From: Gymnopilus junonius
Taxonomy: Eukaryota > Basidiomycota > Agaricomycetes > Agaricales > Galerinaceae
Assembly (NCBI GenBank): GCA_015501075.1
Contig: JADNYJ010000510.1
Location: 1-22,382 of the forward strand
Direction: 5' to 3'
Length of the DNA stretch: 22,382 nt
Shown here: positions 19,339 through 22,382 of the stretch, piece after piece
Layout: each line of letters begins with the position of its first letter
Position numbering within the stretch: the first letter of the stretch is position 1
Notes under the pieces: generated by a model
Database searches by the model: none
What the model was told of the DNA's origin: nothing
What the model saw: the letters and a program-made list of their open reading frames with translations, nothing else
Translations under genes and position numbers: made by a program

Positions 19339-20659
19339 ATGGCTGTCCTTTCCTCCCCGCTTGTATTGATACAATCGATTCCCCCTGTCACACGCGCCTT
19401 CACTGCTGCAACCTTCCTGTCTTCTGCTCTCTATGCCTACCTCTGTTGGAAGGGTTTGAGCTCCGAAGCAGCCTACTACATGACAGTCGTACCTGGCTCC
19501 GCCTTGTACGCGCCTTGGACTCTCCTGACATCAGCACTCGTAGAGACGTCCATATTTGAAGTGAGCGTCTTTGGTTTCTTCTCCCTGTTTAAGTATACTA
19601 AGCCCAGCTCTCCGCCAGTTCGTTTTAACGATATTTCGTCCCTGCATCCTTGAAGTACCTTGAAAGACTTTGGGGCAGCCTCGAAACTGTAAAGTTCATT
19701 GTGGTGTCTGTGGTTGCTTCAAATATCATTGCCTTTGGGTTCAATTGGATTGAATTCATCGCGACACGAAATGCCGATTTATTCCTGTGAGTTCTTCAGC
19801 GGACTAGCGATTTATGAAATTTGTGAACATTTTTCTGTCATCAAGCTATGGAATGCAATACCACGGACAAATGTCCTTGCAAATAGCCCTATTAGTGGCC
19901 TTCACTCAGTTAATTCCTGAACATCAAGTCCAGTTTTTTGGTGTCATCAAAGCTCGTGTCAAGGTCTGTGGCGCAGCTAGTATAATCAATAACTCAACAA
20001 CTGATTTTCTGTATAGACTCTTCCAATGACGTACTTAACGTTATCAACAGTATTGTGCTTTGTTGGTTTCCAGTGCCCGTGGATCATCATCCAGTTCGGT
20101 TGGTTTGTGGGTTGGGTATACCTCCGCTTTTACAAGAAAAATACTGGCGACTCTGTAGGAGGCGTTGATACATACGGAGACCGGAGCGAAACCTTCTCGT
20201 TGATTTCATGGTTCCCTCCCTTCATGCAGTATAGTCATAATTGACCGAAAAGGAGTGCTCATATCACCACAGCTACCCTTTGACTTTGCTTGGAAATTTT
20301 GTATACTCGTTAGCAACTCGTTTCCATCTCATCCCCTCCGCTGGTGCGGATGTAGAGTTGGGTGGATACGCTCAAGTACCTGTCAACGCACGCGCGGAGG
20401 CTGAAAGGAGAAGGTATGTGTATTCACTTCTTATCAGAGTGCAGTCCTAATCATCTCTAATTTCTGTAGAGCCATGGCTTTGAAGGCTCTGGATCAACGG
20501 CTAGCTAACACATCATCCCCCGTTGGTTCTCATTCTACGAACCCAGCGCCTTCACAATCTCGGCAACCTCCAACAATTGCCCGTTCGGAAAGTGGAGGGT
20601 CATCCACATCCCAGCCTGCCAAGAGCCTTACCGAATCCGATGACTCTACGAAAACCTAA
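19339..20659 (+). CDS. TMEM115: TMEM115-like rhomboid-fold Golgi membrane protein (DUF1751)
   Basis: Six exons: 19339-19560, 19656-19786, 19846-19963, 20017-20228, 20273-20413 and 20470-20659; 337 residues, all phases consistent. Several hydrophobic segments are visible: PPVTRAFTAATFLSSALYAY; the YYMTVVPGSALYAPWTLLTS loop and helix; TVKFIVVSVVASNIIAFGFN; GQMSLQIALLVAFTQLIP; and LTLSTVLCFVGFQCPWIIIQ. FLYGMQYHGQMSLQ matches the TMEM115 family and has no catalytic GxSG serine, as expected for an inactive rhomboid relative. The C-terminal tail is cytosolic-type: an ARAEAERRR helix, then a Ser/Thr/Pro-rich end. Human TMEM115 is a Golgi protein linked to COG-dependent retrograde transport, and the next gene here is COG1. 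The 44-nt intron 20229-20272 is the shortest in the window. Confidence 0.9.
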
Positions 20660-21278
20660 TCACATTAGTCCGACAGTCGATAGATATTGCCAGACCTGCC
20701 TAGTCAACACAGGTATAGTATGTTTGTGTACACGCCTCAAAAACCATGCTATGATTTTTTTTTGTCGTTTTGAGTTAGCTTTACTTTCTCGTTGATTAAT
20801 TGCCTAGGGTAGAATACTTGAATGGATGAGTATGCCGTCTCCAGTACTTACTACTTGCCTTGATTGAGTGCATCCCCGACTCTATCACGTGAGTGATAGA
20901 ATAGAATAGAAAGGGTTCTGTCGAGTTCGAAATGAACGACTCCCGCCAATGTCGGTCTGAGCTTCCCCACGGCCTCGAACTATGCAGCATGCTAAGATTT
21001 ATTCACTTTCTTCTATCTGAACTGCAAATTTTTTAGCTTACAAAAATTTCAATATTTTCTGCATTACATATTTTACTATAGAAGTAACATAATCACCCTT
21101 CAGCAGCTAGCAGTAAACTCACATTTCACGAAGATCTTGAAAGGATGCAAATGGCGCCGATTGTAGAAAGATAGAGTCGGGGATTGGCGCTTGCGCCGCT
21201 ACGGGATTGATTATGTAACCATGCAAAGTAACGACAATTGCTTCTAGAATCTATTTCAGTCTCGACGTTCTTCCGCAC
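20660..21278. other. Intergenic region between TMEM115-like gene and COG1
   Basis: About 620 bp without a supported gene. The first part should be the TMEM115 3' region. Structures seen: a CACGTG-containing inverted repeat (20881-20900), imperfect ATAGA repeats just after it, an AT-rich block (about 21000-21080), and GGCGC-TT-GCGCC (21186-21197), a small GC hairpin about 80 bp before COG1. No tRNA or other RNA gene is recognised. Confidence 0.55.
20881..20900. repeat. Perfect inverted repeat with embedded CACGTG
   Basis: TCTATCAC-GTGA-GTGATAGA has 8-bp perfect arms and a 4-bp centre. The left arm and centre together create CACGTG. It could be a regulatory site of COG1 (about 380 bp upstream) or a 3' hairpin of the TMEM115-like gene (about 220 bp downstream of its stop codon). 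Confidence 0.55.
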
Positions 21279-22382
21279 ATGTCATCGTTGTCCTCAGTCC
21301 CTTCAGCAAGGTCTTTACTGTCCCCGAAATCCAATGGTCATATTACATCTGACAGGCTACCTGGCTTTGGGTCATCTCCCACCCCTGTGACATACCAACC
21401 GTCGCTGGCATCGGCGAAGCTACCTGACGATAGTTTGAGTTTGCGTTCAGACGAACTTTTCACTAAATATACTGTAACCGAAGTGAAGGTGGTTCAGCAG
21501 CGCTTGAGGTTACCCATATTTCCACTCCAAGATAATAGTGAAGATTGACATTTGTATATGCAGAGCTGATGCTAATGCAAAACAAGAAGAGCTACGGATG
21601 ATGGTCGGGTACGTGTTCTCCGCCCCGAAGCACTGTTCACCCTGAATTGAATTAGTAGAACAGAGAAAGATATCGTGACTTACTACAAGCTTCTTCTTCT
21701 ATCATTTCTATTGCTTCGTCATCTCAAAGAGTTGTAGACGCGCTGAAAGAGAGCAAAGACTCCATTTCATCTCAGCATCCCTTGCCTGTCACGCCAAAAA
21801 CAGCAGCAATAGATGGAATAGGTGGTAAGTTTGCAATTTGTGATGTATCTTCACGACAATCGACAAAGATCGCAGATGGACACCTCTACACATTGCAAGT
21901 GCTCTCAGCGCACATAAAACTACTTTTGGACGCACCAGAACACCTTTGGCGCCTAATAGAGCGCAAGAAGTACTTCCAGGCTGCTTGGCTGTTCTTGTTG
22001 GCTCGAGTAGTCCACCGAGCTCTTGTGCGAAACGATGAAAATGACGAACAGATATGGGTTAGTGAGGGTGTTGACGTTCTAGTACGTGATACAAGGCCTT
22101 TCCAGAGGTGTCCTCCGAATTTTTATATCACTAGGCAGAATTTCCACTCGTTCAACGTCAATGGGACGTGGTTTCCCAATTTCGATCACAGATCATCCAT
22201 AAGTCTACTTTGTCGTTGCGAGAATCATCTCTGTCTACTGAGGTTCGTCTGTGCTTGATTAAAATTTCCTTCTTCATAATGTTGTTGTTGTTTCTTAGGA
22301 CACTTGTGCTACCTTGATTACACTTCACCTCCTCGATTCCCGACCACTGAATGAAACACTTGTCACCTTGTTTTTACAGCGT
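21279..22382 (+). CDS. COG1: Conserved oligomeric Golgi complex subunit 1, 5' part
   Basis: Subunit of the COG tethering complex for intra-Golgi retrograde vesicles. Exons: 21279-21508, 21564-21608, 21664-21824, 21876-22081, 22135-22242 and 22299 onward, cut by the window end; about 278 residues are visible. After a Ser-rich N-terminus comes SDELFTKYTVTEVKVVQQRL, then RADANAKQEELRMMVGERYR, LLQASSSIISIASSSQRVVD, LYTLQVLSAHIKLLLDAPEH and LIERKKYFQAAWLFLLARVV, the start pattern of COG1/Vps51-type subunits. FPLVQRQWDVVSQFRSQI and DTCATLITLHLLDSRPLNET follow. All introns are 51-56 nt, phases are consistent, and no corrections are needed. The rest of the gene lies to the right of the window. Confidence 0.88.

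Noticed and set aside
1..22382. Transposons, tRNA genes, CRISPR arrays, tandem satellite arrays
   Set aside because: None recognised by eye. The window is a normal fungal gene-dense region, and CRISPR is not expected in fungi.

Overview
This window is nuclear DNA from a filamentous basidiomycete, very probably an Agaricomycete. The genes are dense and carry many short introns, mostly 44-65 nt, with GT-AG or GC-AG ends. The gene order is the classical A (HD) mating-type locus: YPL109c-type kinase, glycogenin (GLGEN), beta-flanking gene (beta-fg), the divergent homeodomain pair HD2/HD1, and mitochondrial intermediate peptidase (MIP). Exon structures were rebuilt by hand from splice sites, reading frame and remembered family conservation. 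No search was run.

Layout. 1-476: no supported gene. 477-2712 (-): mitochondrial UbiB/ABC1 kinase-like gene. 2814-5987 (+): glycogenin, divergent from the kinase across about 100 bp. 6520-7374 (+): small Ala-rich LEA-like protein behind a CRE-type palindrome and a TATA box. 7667-8656 (+): beta-flanking gene. 8961-10786 (-) and 10946-13192 (+): HD2 and HD1, transcribed apart from a 159-bp shared promoter that carries a compound palindrome. 13404-15868 (-): MIP, whose 3' end lies 211 bp from that of HD1. 16139-18278 (-): DDT/WHIM chromatin protein. 18606-19174 (-): FAM32A homologue. 19339-20659 (+): TMEM115-like rhomboid-fold Golgi protein. 21279 to the end (+): 5' part of COG1.

How the genes work together. 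HD1 (TALE class, NPYPT) and HD2 (WFQNHR) products from compatible alleles are expected to heterodimerise and drive dikaryon development. MIP, beta-fg, GLGEN and the kinase are syntenic hitch-hikers. TMEM115 and COG1 are both Golgi-trafficking genes.

Main cautions and points of interest. (1) Five genes (kinase, GLGEN, MIP, DDT, FAM32A) need about 14 single-base-scale frame corrections, mostly in homopolymers, while HD1, HD2, beta-fg, the LEA-like gene, TMEM115 and COG1 need none. This looks like uncorrected indels in the assembly rather than gene death. (2) The HD2 homeodomain is interrupted by a GC-AG intron with a competing in-frame GT donor 30 nt upstream; the choice removes or keeps the N-terminal arm of the homeodomain. 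(3) HD1 has Asp where most homeodomains have Asn51. (4) In beta-fg an intron directly follows the start codon.
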